Position numbers and translations under genes: made by a program. From Actinomycetes bacterium (lineage in GTDB: Bacteria > Actinomycetota > Actinomycetes > Propionibacteriales > Propionibacteriaceae), in contig JAEZZG010000009.1 of NCBI GenBank assembly GCA_023442485.1, positions 1 through 36,078 on the forward strand: a stretch of 36,078 nucleotides of DNA. Direction: 5' to 3'. Below the pieces are notes generated by a model. It was not told where the DNA came from, ran no database searches, and saw only the letters and a program-made list of their open reading frames with translations. Positions 1 to 8,500 of this stretch are shown piece by piece. Position 1 is the first letter of the stretch; the number at the start of each line of letters is the position of its first letter.

Positions 1-222
1 CCGACCCCGACTCCGACACCGACTCCGACGCCGACTCCGACTCCGACACCAACGCCAACACCTACCCCGACGCCACCGGTTCCGCCGGCTCCGTCCACCC
101 CGCCGAAGCCAGGCATACCTCAAACCGGCCTCACAGGTCCCGGGATGCTTTCCGGACTACTGCTGCTAGTGCCGTCGGTTCTCATCGCGGTGGGCGTGCT
201 CAGACGATCGAGGCAGGACTGA
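1..222 (+). CDS. C-terminal end of a sortase-anchored Pro-Thr-rich surface protein (partial)
   Basis: The reading frame is open from base 1 and ends at TGA 220-222; the 5' part lies outside the window. The 73 visible residues begin with about 12 Pro-Thr dipeptides encoded by a degenerate 6-bp repeat, then a Pro-rich linker, then IPQTG. A hydrophobic stretch of about 20 residues rich in Leu and Val follows, and the protein ends with a basic tail (LRRSRQD). The order 'xPxTG, membrane helix, positive tail' is the known sorting signal used by sortases to attach proteins to peptidoglycan. The Pro-Thr segment probably spans the wall. IPQTG differs from canonical LPxTG in its first residue. The function of the missing ectodomain cannot be told. 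Confidence 0.75.
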   Translation, partial: PTPTPTPTPTPTPTPTPTPTPTPTPPVPPAPSTPPKPGIPQTGLTGPGMLSGLLLLVPSVLIAVGVLRRSRQD

Positions 223-450
223 ATAGCTGAGTAATCAAAATCATTCAGCGGTTTCCACATCGACGTTCTGACTACGTTTGTGGCTCCGGTAGACTTGGCA
301 CAGCAGTAACAGGCTGGTCAAAGGCGACGAAAATATGGCCAGATTCGCTCTCGTGGATGAGAGAGTGGGCAAAGTCGCTTCGCTAGGTGAAAAACCGGGC
401 CACAACGGTCAGGATGTATTGCGTCATTGTGTCAACGACGAGGAGAAACC

Positions 451-1800
451 ATGCTGGATTGCATCGTAGTGGGTGCGGGGCTAACCGGGTTGACTGTTGC
501 CACCGATCTGGTTCAACGTGGGAAAGAGATCGTCGTCTTGGAAGGGCGAGATCGAATCGGCGGGCGTATCTGGAATGAATACACCCCTGAGGGTGCCTTG
601 ATCGAACACGGTGGCCAGTGGATCGTCGATGGCCACCAGCGGATGCATGAACTCGCCGTTGCGCATAAGCTCACTCCGATCCCTCCCAACGAAGGTGACC
701 TGGTGGTGCGGATGGAGTACGCCAATACTCGAATCCCGACGAAGCATGATTTCGAACAGGTGTTGACGCCTTTCGATGTCGCCGACATCGGCCAGACCTT
801 GATGAGGTTCCGCCGCATCTGTGAGCGAGTCAACCGCGATCACACCTGGGCTGAAGCAAACCAGAAGTGGCTGTCTCAGTCCTTTAGCCGCTGGGCTAGC
901 ACCAATGTTCGGATTCCAGGGGCTCGCCAGTATCTTTTGCAGGTGATGGAGTCGATCGTCTCTACCGATATTGAAACCCTCAGTCTCGCCGAAGCCATTG
1001 AGCGCACCCAGGCCGGGATCGACCTTGAAAAGCTGATTGCGATCAACGGTGATTTGAAGCAATACCGCACCGAAGAAGGAATCTTCAAGATTCTTGACGA
1101 TCTCGCCGGTGATCTCTCAGATCGCATCCATCTCAGTGCCGGAGTTACTGCCGTGTCTCAGGACGATTCGTCCGTGACGGTGACTGTTACCTCTGGTGAG
1201 ACCTTCACCGCCAAGTACCTGGTGCTCGCGATTGCCCCGCAGATGGTGGAGACGATCACCTTCACCCCTGAACTACCAGAATGGCGATTCGAGTGGAAAG
1301 ACAAAGTCCCCACCGGCAATGTGATCAAGGCCCACGTCGTCTACCCCAAACCCTTCTGGAGAGACCAAGGTTTGTCTGGTCAGATGGGCGCAGATGAAGG
1401 CCCGGTCAGGGTGACCTTCGATACCTCTCCTCCGGACGGATCAGTCGGCATCATCATGGGATTCATCGAAGGCTCCGATGCATCCGGTCTTGCCAAACGC
1501 TCCAAGACCTTGCGTGAACGCGGCTTCGTCGAGTCGCTAACTCGCGTTTTTGGTGCGAAGGCCCGCCACAACATCGGCTACTACGAGACCGACTGGCTCA
1601 AAGAGACCTACACCCTAGGTTCCCACGGCGCCCACTTTGCCCCGGGCCTGTGGACCGCAGCCGGCACCTCCCTTGCTCAGCCCGAAGGACGCGTGCACTT
1701 CTGCGGCGCTGAATACGCCAACCGCTTCAACGGCTACATGGAAGGTGCATTGATTTCGGCGTCCGAAGCGTCGAATGCTGTACTCCGGCTGCTTGATTAG
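451..1800 (+). CDS. Flavin monoamine oxidase family protein (FAD-dependent)
   Basis: This 449-residue protein belongs to the flavin amine oxidase family, which oxidises amines to aldehydes with release of ammonia and H2O2. The N-terminus carries the dinucleotide-binding box VVGAGLTGL followed by the GG-doublet motif (IGGRIWN). The C-terminus has the second FAD motif, FCGAEYANRFNGYMEGALIS. A conserved Lys lies in the middle (GNVIKAHVVYPKPFWR), where the family has the residue near flavin N5. I chose ATG 451 because AGGAGA at 441-446 precedes it at the right distance; an upstream in-frame ATG at 427 has no such site and would put residues before the FAD fold. No signal peptide is seen, so it is likely cytoplasmic. 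The substrate (for example putrescine or tyramine) cannot be read from sequence. Confidence 0.88.
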   Translation: MLDCIVVGAGLTGLTVATDLVQRGKEIVVLEGRDRIGGRIWNEYTPEGALIEHGGQWIVDGHQRMHELAVAHKLTPIPPNEGDLVVRMEYANTRIPTKHDFEQVLTPFDVADIGQTLMRFRRICERVNRDHTWAEANQKWLSQSFSRWASTNVRIPGARQYLLQVMESIVSTDIETLSLAEAIERTQAGIDLEKLIAINGDLKQYRTEEGIFKILDDLAGDLSDRIHLSAGVTAVSQDDSSVTVTVTSGETFTAKYLVLAIAPQMVETITFTPELPEWRFEWKDKVPTGNVIKAHVVYPKPFWRDQGLSGQMGADEGPVRVTFDTSPPDGSVGIIMGFIEGSDASGLAKRSKTLRERGFVESLTRVFGAKARHNIGYYETDWLKETYTLGSHGAHFAPGLWTAAGTSLAQPEGRVHFCGAEYANRFNGYMEGALISASEASNAVLRLLD

Positions 1801-1827
1801 TTGCTCCGAAGAACATAGGTGATGACG

Positions 1828-2433
1828 ATGTTTTGCACCCGCTGTGGGCACTGCATTTCCGTCGAGGACCGGGACTGCAAGCAGTGTCACGCCGATTTGA
1901 CGCTCGCGGGTGCCATTCGCATGACCAATCCGACGACAGAAGTGTCCAAGGAGCTTTCCTCGGAGCAGCGATGGAACATCATGGAGACAGCTGAGGACTT
2001 TGATCGACGCCCACCGCATGAGCCGGTCGCGGCTATGGCGTCAGGGCCAATGCCGATCCGCGATCTTGAGGACGGATTCGGGGCCGCCGATCCGCCCCCG
2101 CGCGGCACCAGCGACGACCAGGTGGAACTAGGTGTGTCGAAGGTTCATGCAGAAAAGTTCAAGCGTTACGGTCTGGTTCTCGCCGCAGTCTGGCTACTGA
2201 TCGTGCTGTCGTCGGTGGTGTGGCTGCCTCGGGTGTTCAACGGAGTTCCGCTCATCGAGCCGCCAGCCACTCCGATCGCCACCCACACCGAGGGGGAGGG
2301 GCTCGAACCGTCCCAGACGCCGACATCGACCCCCGCACTGACTCACCCCAAACCAGGTGAGCTTTCTAGCACCCCGACGTTGACATCGGCGCCGCCGTCG
2401 TTGGGGGTAACCCATCCGGGACGAATACCGTGA
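1828..2433 (+). CDS. Zinc-ribbon single-pass membrane protein, function unknown
   Basis: About 201 residues. The N-terminus is a short zinc ribbon with Cys at 3, 6, 17 and 20 (FCTRCG ... CKQC). A polar, partly charged region follows, then one membrane helix at about residues 115-134, and a Pro-Ser-Thr-rich tail predicted to be outside. This 'zinc ribbon, linker, helix, low-complexity tail' layout is common in uncharacterised actinobacterial proteins. GTG 1819 and ATG 1822 are possible earlier starts; ATG 1828 is preferred because AGGTGA lies just upstream and the ribbon begins immediately. It follows the amine oxidase after 27 bases and may be co-transcribed with it. I do not recognise a specific function. 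Confidence 0.65.
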   Translation: MFCTRCGHCISVEDRDCKQCHADLTLAGAIRMTNPTTEVSKELSSEQRWNIMETAEDFDRRPPHEPVAAMASGPMPIRDLEDGFGAADPPPRGTSDDQVELGVSKVHAEKFKRYGLVLAAVWLLIVLSSVVWLPRVFNGVPLIEPPATPIATHTEGEGLEPSQTPTSTPALTHPKPGELSSTPTLTSAPPSLGVTHPGRIP

Positions 2434-2595
2434 ACCCGAAGCCACGCAGATAAAAGAGGACAGGAGATGCCCGCAGCCGGTGCGGATCGGCGGCGCGACT
2501 TCCCCGAGTGAGGGAAGGGGAGTCTCCTTGGGGAGGAGCAGACCGGCAGCAATCCGGCTCGGTGGTAGTGCGCCGGGTGTGTTCGGTGAGGGTCT
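2434..2595. other. Convergent intergenic region with several potential hairpins
   Basis: This 162-base gap separates two convergent genes and contains no convincing ORF. It holds stacked inverted repeats: CTTCCC...GGGAAG (or GACT-CCCC with GGGG-AGTC), then CTCC...GGAG, then CCGG...CCGG. There is no run of T after any stem, so it is not a classical Rho-independent terminator. It could be a bidirectional terminator region or a small structured RNA. Confidence 0.3.
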
Positions 2596-3084
2596 CTAGA
2601 GTCGGCGGATCGGCCCCAGTGGCTGATCGTTGAAGAATCGCTCGGCGAGATGCGCCCAGGGTAGGTCGAATTCAAAAATGGCGTAGTCGGAGGTGCAGAA
2701 GTGGCAGCGGACGTCGCAGCTATCTTCCGCCTCGACGTAGAACTGCAGTCTGGATGCGAGGTGGACGATCGCGGGGGCGTGGGCGACCACCAAGAGGGTG
2801 TTGATTGCTTCGTCGGCCTCGGCGATCTTCGACATCATCGTGTCTGCCGAACAGTCGTAGAGTGCTTTGATCTTCTCTGACGGCACCCCCAGCTTCATCT
2901 CCGCGAAGGTCTCTTGGGCCCGAACAGCAGCCGAGACCAGCGCGTATTCGATACCGGCCGACTCCAGGAATTGCCCGACTTCGCGAGCCTGGCGACGGCC
3001 AGGGTTCGACAGGTGGCGCTCGAAATCCGTGCTAGCCGAATCGCTAGCGTGTGCGTGACGCATCAAGATCAAGCGTTTAGTCAT
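2596..3084 (-). CDS. SixA-like phosphohistidine phosphatase (histidine phosphatase superfamily)
   Basis: A 162-residue single-domain member of the histidine phosphatase superfamily. The catalytic signature LMRHAHA lies at residues 7-13, where the His becomes phosphorylated. The second part of the pocket is visible in the VSAAVRAQETF region and in VVAHAPAIVHL (second catalytic His). Its small size matches SixA, which removes phosphate from His of signalling proteins, but the substrate here is unknown. The ATG at 3084 overlaps the stop of the upstream methylase gene (TGA 3083-3081) in an ATGA arrangement, so the two are probably translationally coupled. A GAGGAG Shine-Dalgarno lies within the upstream gene's 3' end. 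Confidence 0.8.
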   Translation of the reverse strand: MTKRLILMRHAHASDSASTDFERHLSNPGRRQAREVGQFLESAGIEYALVSAAVRAQETFAEMKLGVPSEKIKALYDCSADTMMSKIAEADEAINTLLVVAHAPAIVHLASRLQFYVEAEDSCDVRCHFCTSDYAIFEFDLPWAHLAERFFNDQPLGPIRRL

Positions 3085-4094
3085 TTCAACCCTCTCCTCG
3101 GTTTTCGGGCGACGATGACGTCGCGGCGAATCGACGAATCAACACGGTGGCTCAATTGCTCCCACTCACCACCGTCGCACACCTGCAAGCCCGCGTCGGC
3201 GATGATCTCGGCAAGCCTGATCCGGGGCAATCCCAAGGTATTCCAGCTCAACCCCAGAGCGCCCCCGCCACGAAGTTGGCCTGCCCAGACGGGAATCGCC
3301 TCGGCGAGGAGGGCCTCGGGAGAACGCGAACGCGACACCTGGTTACCCGCTTTGGCCCTCGCCCCATGAACCACGCCGTAGGGGGCATCGGTGACGATGG
3401 CGTCGAAACTACGCTTGCCCCACAGCGCACGCGAATCCCGACCATCCCCGGGCATCATCTCCATGATCAGCGGCGGATTCGTTGACTTCAAGGTCAGACT
3501 CAGCTTCTTGCCGAGGGCCACGCCGTCACGGCGGAGCGGAGACATCTGCGCTGAATGTTTCAGCCGCCGCGTCCGCAGGTAGGTCTTGAAGAATGTCTCA
3601 GCGGCAGTCAGCGACGACGGCTCCGCTTCGATCCCGTAGCCGTGGTGGCCAAGTCTCCACGCCACCGCCAGGGTGGTTCCGCGCCCGCACATCGGGTCAA
3701 GAATCTGCGCCGGGGTGGCGCGCCGATCCGGGTCAGCCGCAGCCAACGTCACGTTGACCAGGAGCTGGGTGAACTGTTCATTCGTCTTCCCCGGGTATTT
3801 CGGGATCGTTACGATGTCGTCGTCGAGGACGAAACCGGCGGGCAGCTCCACAGGATAGAGGGCTTGGCCGTCACGTCTGAACAGGGCCAGAGAGGCAGAT
3901 AGACGCGACAGCTTAGCCAAGGCGGCGTCGTCGAGATCGGCAGAGAAAGCTAGATAATCGACTCCTGCGACGCGGCAGGGGGTGAGAGAGTCAACGCCGG
4001 GGACACAGAGCGAGAGCTCGGCGGCAGCCAAGACGGACTCTTGACCGGCGTAGACGCGGTTCGCGGACGGAGTGAGAAGGAGTAGGTAGTCCAT
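3081..4094 (-). CDS. TRM11-like SAM-dependent RNA/DNA methyltransferase
   Basis: A 337-residue class I methyltransferase. The SAM-binding motif I is seen as ILDPMCGRGTTL, and motif IV as the DAPYG box (IVTDAPYGVVHG), which corresponds to the N/DPPY motif of amino-methylating enzymes. The N-terminal 120 residues form a separate part, as in the THUMP-like tRNA guanine-N2 methylase family (TRM11/TrmG10). By family it most likely methylates a tRNA guanine, although DNA methylation cannot be excluded. The gene overlaps the SixA-like gene by 4 bases. Upstream it is separated from ppa by a strong terminator, so it should have its own promoter; I could not identify one. Confidence 0.75.
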   Translation of the reverse strand: MDYLLLLTPSANRVYAGQESVLAAAELSLCVPGVDSLTPCRVAGVDYLAFSADLDDAALAKLSRLSASLALFRRDGQALYPVELPAGFVLDDDIVTIPKYPGKTNEQFTQLLVNVTLAAADPDRRATPAQILDPMCGRGTTLAVAWRLGHHGYGIEAEPSSLTAAETFFKTYLRTRRLKHSAQMSPLRRDGVALGKKLSLTLKSTNPPLIMEMMPGDGRDSRALWGKRSFDAIVTDAPYGVVHGARAKAGNQVSRSRSPEALLAEAIPVWAGQLRGGGALGLSWNTLGLPRIRLAEIIADAGLQVCDGGEWEQLSHRVDSSIRRDVIVARKPRRGLK

Positions 4095-4099
4095 GTGAG

Positions 4100-4138
4100 A
4101 AAAACGCCCGAGTTTGCGTCGAGACGCAGACCCGGGCG
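4100..4138 (-). terminator. Rho-independent terminator downstream of ppa
   Basis: Read on the minus strand, CGCCCG and TGCGTC pair with GACGCA and CGGGCG to form a long GC-rich hairpin with a small loop. It is followed immediately by a run of five T (A at 4100-4104 on the plus strand). It lies 19 bases past the ppa stop and just before the methylase start, so it ends the ppa transcript. Confidence 0.85.
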
Positions 4139-4156
4139 GCGTTTGTGGTTGACGAC

Positions 4157-4723
4157 TTACTGGAGATCCACCTTGTGGTGCTCGTAAGGGGTGCCCTTGG
4201 CGCGAGCGATCGAGGCTTCGATTTCGGCCTCGGCTTCGAGGCGTCCCGTCCAGGTAGCGCCTTCGACCGACTTGCCAGGTTCGAGATCCTTGTAGACGGT
4301 GAAGAAGTGCTCGATTTCAAGGAGCATGTGCTGGGGGAGGTCGTCGAGGTCACGCATACGGTTGCGCGGAGCATCGGCGGTGGGGACGCAGAGGACCTTG
4401 TCGTCGCCACCGTTCTCGTCTTTCATGCGGAACATCGCGACTGCGCGGCACTCAATCAGGCAGCCCGGGAAGGTAGGCTCGGGGACGAGCACCATCGCGT
4501 CGAGAGGATCGCCGTCTTCACCGAGGGTGCCTTCGATGAACCCATAGTCATAGGGGTACTGGGTGGAGGTGAACAAGGTACGGTCAAGACGGATTCGGCC
4601 AGTGTTGTGGTCCATCTCGTACTTATTCTTCGTGCCCTTGGGAATCTCGATACTGACGTCGAAGCGCAACCCATCGGGCGCTGGAGTGAAAGTTTCTTCC
4701 CCTACCCAAAACTCTGCGTCCAT
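4157..4723 (-). CDS. ppa: Inorganic pyrophosphatase, family I
   Basis: A 188-residue soluble enzyme that hydrolyses pyrophosphate to two phosphates and so drives biosynthetic reactions in the cytoplasm. The family I signature EDGDPLDAMVL with its Mg2+-binding aspartates is present, as are EIPKGTKNKYE and YPYDYGFIEGT, which line the active site. The length is a little above the usual 160-175. AAGGAGA lies 7-8 bases before ATG 4723. It is divergent from dacB with only 51 bases between the starts, so both promoters must share this short interval. A strong terminator follows. Confidence 0.95.
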   Translation of the reverse strand: MDAEFWVGEETFTPAPDGLRFDVSIEIPKGTKNKYEMDHNTGRIRLDRTLFTSTQYPYDYGFIEGTLGEDGDPLDAMVLVPEPTFPGCLIECRAVAMFRMKDENGGDDKVLCVPTADAPRNRMRDLDDLPQHMLLEIEHFFTVYKDLEPGKSVEGATWTGRLEAEAEIEASIARAKGTPYEHHKVDLQ

Positions 4724-4774
4724 GAAGATGTCTCCTTAAGATTGGAGTGTGACTACATTGGAGGTTACCAGCAA

Positions 4775-6334
4775 GTGATACCGAGTGCCGAAAAACAGCA
4801 ACGTCTCCACAGAAGGATATTCGCCCGAGCGCTGGCAGGCGGGCTGGTTTGTGGATGTGTTGCAGTTTCGTGTTCTATTCTTCCGGCTTTGGGGATGGCA
4901 CAACCGGTTGCGGAGTCACTTGCGATGGTGCCGATGACTCCGTTGTCTCCGGTCTCCGATGCCCCCTCGATCTCACCTGCACCGAGTAATGGTATCGGTG
5001 CAGGCGTTGATGTCGCAGACGGTTCCACCAGCAGTGACCCGTCTGGCGCTGTCGGGGGTGAGGGCGGGCAACCTGCCGCCGTCCCGCAAACCCTCGGCGT
5101 GATCGGCCCGGCCCGGCCGGATCCGTGCGTCAGCGGTGACAAAGACGCCTGCCGTGCGCTGCCGGCAGGGGTTTTCGAGGGTCTCTTGGGGCGCGCGGTG
5201 TCGAAAGTTGACGGGACGATGGGTGTGTCAGTGGTGGACGCGGTGACGGGGGAGACTCTGCTTGATCGCAGCTCAGACAAAGCGTTGATGCCGGCCTCGT
5301 CCCTCAAGATCACCACTGCCTTGACTACCTTGGCGAAGTTGAAACCGGGAACCCGGTTCACCACCGAGACCAGAATCGATGCCGGTACCCTCTTCCTCGT
5401 CGGTGGCGGCGATCCAGAACTGTGTACCGATCCCAGCCCGTCCGTCAATCCGCTCTACCGCTCATGTACACCGATAGCGGTCCTGGCTGACCGCACCGCC
5501 TTTGCGCTGAAACAACGCCAAGTTACCTCGGTGACATTGGCCTGGGACGGTTCACTATTCACCGGCCCCGACTGGCATCCGCAGTGGCCCGACACATATA
5601 TCTCCGAGGTAGTCCCCGTCCAGGCGCTAGTCCTCGACCACGGAACCACCAGCCAGGGGGTGACGCGCCAACCGGGGTTAGCTGCCGTCACGGAGTTCGC
5701 CGCCTTGCTGGCCCAGCGCGGTATCAAGGCCCAACTCGGCCCCGACCAGGGGAAGAAAGCGCCAGAGACCGCCCAGCCGCTGGCGTCGGTGGACTCATCC
5801 CCGGTCGAAGAGATTCTGTATCGGGCGATGCTGCGTTCCGACAACCTCGTCATGGAGGCCCTCGGCAGACACGCCGCCCTCGCTGCCGGCCGTGAAGGGT
5901 CCTTCGATGGGGCAACAGCGACAATTCTTGAAGAAATCAAGGGTCTGGGTGCTGACGACGACACCGTCATCAACGACTGCAGCGGGTTGAGCCGTGAGAA
6001 CCGGCTGTCTGCCCGCACCTTGACCACTCTCTTGGCCAAGGCGGGCGGGGATCACCGGCTGAGGGAGGTCTTTTCTCAGCTTCCGGTAGCAAAGGCAACC
6101 GGGTCTTTGAAGACGCGTTTCGACATCGAAGAAGGCGTGCCCGGGATTGGGAGAGTGCGCGCAAAAACCGGCGTGTTGACCGGGGCGCGAGCCCTGGCGG
6201 GGATCGCAACCACAGCCAACGGGCACCCGGTGATCTTCGCGACCTTGATCAATGAATCCACCGACGACTGGGTTGCTGGCGAATGGGTGATCGAGGTGTC
6301 GGCTCTGCTGGCGGCCGCTGGCACCCCTCGGTGA
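4775..6334 (+). CDS. dacB: D-alanyl-D-alanine carboxypeptidase/endopeptidase (PBP4 type)
   Basis: A 519-residue penicillin-binding protein of the S13 family that trims or cross-link-cleaves peptidoglycan outside the membrane. A basic N-terminus and hydrophobic stretch (about residues 12-38) form an export signal. The catalytic SxxK is S175-S-L-K178; the S13-specific box SGLSREN is at 403-409; the KTG motif is K464-T-G. The long gap between SxxK and the SGLS box fits the family's inserted domains. I chose GTG 4775 because GGAGGT at 4760-4765 lies 9 bases upstream and the signal peptide then starts at once. The same frame is open 630 bases further upstream but that part is antisense to ppa. It heads the usual actinobacterial run dacB, zincin_2, tilS, hpt. 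Confidence 0.9.
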   Translation: MIPSAEKQQRLHRRIFARALAGGLVCGCVAVSCSILPALGMAQPVAESLAMVPMTPLSPVSDAPSISPAPSNGIGAGVDVADGSTSSDPSGAVGGEGGQPAAVPQTLGVIGPARPDPCVSGDKDACRALPAGVFEGLLGRAVSKVDGTMGVSVVDAVTGETLLDRSSDKALMPASSLKITTALTTLAKLKPGTRFTTETRIDAGTLFLVGGGDPELCTDPSPSVNPLYRSCTPIAVLADRTAFALKQRQVTSVTLAWDGSLFTGPDWHPQWPDTYISEVVPVQALVLDHGTTSQGVTRQPGLAAVTEFAALLAQRGIKAQLGPDQGKKAPETAQPLASVDSSPVEEILYRAMLRSDNLVMEALGRHAALAAGREGSFDGATATILEEIKGLGADDDTVINDCSGLSRENRLSARTLTTLLAKAGGDHRLREVFSQLPVAKATGSLKTRFDIEEGVPGIGRVRAKTGVLTGARALAGIATTANGHPVIFATLINESTDDWVAGEWVIEVSALLAAAGTPR

Positions 6335-6368
6335 TTGCGTTCGTCAGACCCGGCCGTGGCGGGCTCGC

Positions 6369-6404
6369 TTGGTTAAACCGCAGCCGACTCCTAGGGTAAG
6401 GACA
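6369..6404 (+). promoter_or_regulatory. Putative leaderless promoter of the zincin_2 gene
   Basis: TTGGTT (6369-6374) and TAGGGT (6392-6397) are separated by exactly 17 bases, as in a vegetative sigma-70-type promoter. The start codon ATG 6404 lies 6 bases after the -10, the position expected for the transcription start. The transcript would therefore begin at or very near the ATG. Confidence 0.5.
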
Positions 6405-7387
6405 TGACTTCACTCGACTGGGACTCAATCACGCGTCTGGCCCGACGACTCACGCCGGTCGGCCCCAAGATGACCTTGGCCGAAGCCACGGCGGTGGCTC
6501 AAGATCTCCGTGACTGCGCTGTCCAGGCTCCAGCGCTGATCTCCGAAGTGAGTCTGCTGCCTCAGGCGTCGTCAGCATCAATCGCCATCGTTGACCGCCT
6601 CGGCTGGGTTGACCAGTTCGCCAGGTCTACCCCCAATCTGATCGGCAAGGATGCCTTGCCCAATCTCGGAATCTTCGCGACCCTGCTTGGCGTCCCGCAA
6701 ATTGGTGCGGTGGTGGCTTTCCTCTCCGGACGCATCCTCGGCCAATACGATCCCTTTGCAGACACCCCGCGTCTACTCCTGATCGCCCCCAACATCGTCA
6801 AGATCGGGCGCAAAATCGGTCACGACAGCCGAGATTTCAGGATGTGGGTGTGTCTTCACGAACAAACCCACCAGGCCCAGTTCGCGGCGGCGCCGTGGCT
6901 GGCGGACCGGATCCGTGAACTGGCCGCTACGCTCTTCTCCGTCGGCGATGAACCAAACTTCGCCCAGATTCGCAGCTTGGGCACCGGCGTCGACAGCCAA
7001 TCGTTGAGGAAGGTGTTCGGCGAAGAGATCGGCCAAGCCTTCGATGATGTCACCTCTTTGATGAGTGTCCTGGAAGGACACGCAGAGTTCATGATGGATG
7101 AGGTCGGACCGTCCGTGATTCCTCAACTTGACAGTATCCGCCACGGGTTCACGCAGCATCGTAGGCGCGGCGGCGTCTCGGCGCTGATGACGAAGCTGCT
7201 GGGCCTCGGTGTGAAAGCCCGCCAATATCAGGTGGGCGTGGCCTTCGTCAGGGCAGTGATCAACGAGGTCGGTGTCGCAGGGTTCAACCAGGTCTTTTCC
7301 GGCCCGGATGCGATGCCTACCATCGATGAACTCGAAGCCCCAGCAACGTGGGTGGAGCGGATTCATGGCTCGTCGCGCTCTGAGTGA
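6404..7387 (+). CDS. Zincin_2 / DUF2342 family putative zinc metalloprotease
   Basis: A 327-residue actinobacterial protein of the zincin_2 (DUF2342) family, annotated in some genomes as an F420-biosynthesis-associated protein. The zinc-binding helix is seen as H152-E-Q-T-H156, an HExxH motif; a Glu-rich segment with GHAEFMMDE further down is the likely third ligand region. No signal peptide is seen. The physiological substrate is not known for the family. Between dacB and tilS it occupies its conserved position. Its 3' end overlaps tilS by 23 bases. Confidence 0.85.
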   Translation: MTSLDWDSITRLARRLTPVGPKMTLAEATAVAQDLRDCAVQAPALISEVSLLPQASSASIAIVDRLGWVDQFARSTPNLIGKDALPNLGIFATLLGVPQIGAVVAFLSGRILGQYDPFADTPRLLLIAPNIVKIGRKIGHDSRDFRMWVCLHEQTHQAQFAAAPWLADRIRELAATLFSVGDEPNFAQIRSLGTGVDSQSLRKVFGEEIGQAFDDVTSLMSVLEGHAEFMMDEVGPSVIPQLDSIRHGFTQHRRRGGVSALMTKLLGLGVKARQYQVGVAFVRAVINEVGVAGFNQVFSGPDAMPTIDELEAPATWVERIHGSSRSE

Positions 7388-8345
7388 TTCCTGCCTCGCC
7401 ATCGTCTCAGAAATTCGGCGATTATGGCCTGGGGAAGGACGCGTGCGGGTGGCAGTGTCGGGAGGGGCAGACTCGATGGCGCTCGCCCTGGGAGCCAGGT
7501 GGGTGCATGAACGGGTGGGCGAGCCCGACCAACTCGATGCCGTGATCATTGATCACGGGTTGCAAAAGGGTTCCACTCAGATCGCCGAGCGCGTTGCAGA
7601 AACGTTGCATAGCCGTGGGGTGGAGTCGTGCGTCCGCCGTGTCGAAGTCGAGATCGGCAGGCTCGGTGTTGAGGGAGCCGCCAGGCAGGCTCGATACCAG
7701 GCCCTCACCACTGATCTGGGCCCCGCCGACACTCTCATGGTCGGGCACACCCTCGATGATCAGGCGGAGACGGTACTCCTGGGCATCGCCAGGTCGTCGG
7801 GGCTGCGCGCCATCGCCGGAATGGCGCCCACCTCGGTGATGAACCAGGTCAACCTGGTTCGCCCCCTGCTCAACCTGCGCCGCAGCGACACCGTCGCGGC
7901 CTGCCAGCACTGGGGTGTCGAGGTTTGGCGCGACCCCACCAATGATGACACCACTTTTCTCCGCAACGCTGTCCGCCACCGGCTCATGCCCGCAGCCGTC
8001 GAGGTACTCTCCGATGCGGTCGTGACCCATCTTGGTCGCACCGCCACCCTTGCCCGCATCGATGCCGACTACCTCGACGCCCAGGCCAGTGGCCACCTCG
8101 CCGACGCACTCACCGCAGATGGGTCTCTGCTGGTCAGAGATCTCGCCCACACCCATCCGGCCGTCATGGGCAGAGTGATCAAGCAATGGTTGGACAGGCG
8201 TGGCGTGGAGGCTCAATCACGCCACATCGAAGCCGTCGCTCGCCTCATCCACCACTGGACGGGGACGGGTGAGGTGGCGCTGCCTGAAGGGGCAGTCGTT
8301 ACCCGAAAAGACGCGCTACTGCGAATCACCGGAACCGCCAGATAA
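7365..8345 (+). CDS. tilS: tRNA(Ile)-lysidine synthetase
   Basis: A 326-residue enzyme that uses ATP to attach lysine to cytidine 34 of the AUA-reading tRNA-Ile, changing both its codon and its amino-acid specificity. The N-type ATP pyrophosphatase P-loop SGGADS is at residues 32-37. Further signatures are the HTLDDQAETVLL box and WRDPTNDDTTFLRNAVRHRL, typical of TilS. ATG 7365 lies inside the end of the zincin_2 gene, with GGAG at 7354-7357 in good spacing; the frame also opens earlier (7272) but without support. The size is that of the short actinobacterial form lacking the large C-terminal extension. The gene is essential in most bacteria. Confidence 0.92.
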   Translation: MARRALSDSCLAIVSEIRRLWPGEGRVRVAVSGGADSMALALGARWVHERVGEPDQLDAVIIDHGLQKGSTQIAERVAETLHSRGVESCVRRVEVEIGRLGVEGAARQARYQALTTDLGPADTLMVGHTLDDQAETVLLGIARSSGLRAIAGMAPTSVMNQVNLVRPLLNLRRSDTVAACQHWGVEVWRDPTNDDTTFLRNAVRHRLMPAAVEVLSDAVVTHLGRTATLARIDADYLDAQASGHLADALTADGSLLVRDLAHTHPAVMGRVIKQWLDRRGVEAQSRHIEAVARLIHHWTGTGEVALPEGAVVTRKDALLRITGTAR

Positions 8346-8500
8346 TCCTTCCTGGATGTGGCGGCGCTGTTGCAGGTGTTGGTGGCACGGGAAGTTGTTT
8401 TCCGTCCTGGTGATTCGCGCTGCTGAGGGTCATTGACTGTGCCAGGTCCGCCCTTTCCGGCCTGATTGATCGTGGTGGTGCCGAACCGGGACGGAATGGG

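Noticed and set aside
1..78. Simple-sequence repeat as an independent element
   Set aside because: It encodes the Pro-Thr linker of the surface protein.
481..1062. 193-codon minus-strand ORF within the amine oxidase gene
   Set aside because: Antisense shadow; the plus-strand frame has clear FAD motifs.
2455..2560. Cobalamin riboswitch
   Set aside because: Only CCGGTGCGGAT is similar; the GCCACTG and GTCAGGA-type boxes are absent and there is no downstream gene on that strand.
4145..4774. Open frame upstream of dacB adding 210 codons
   Set aside because: It is antisense to ppa and shows no family features; a Shine-Dalgarno and signal peptide mark GTG 4775 as the start.
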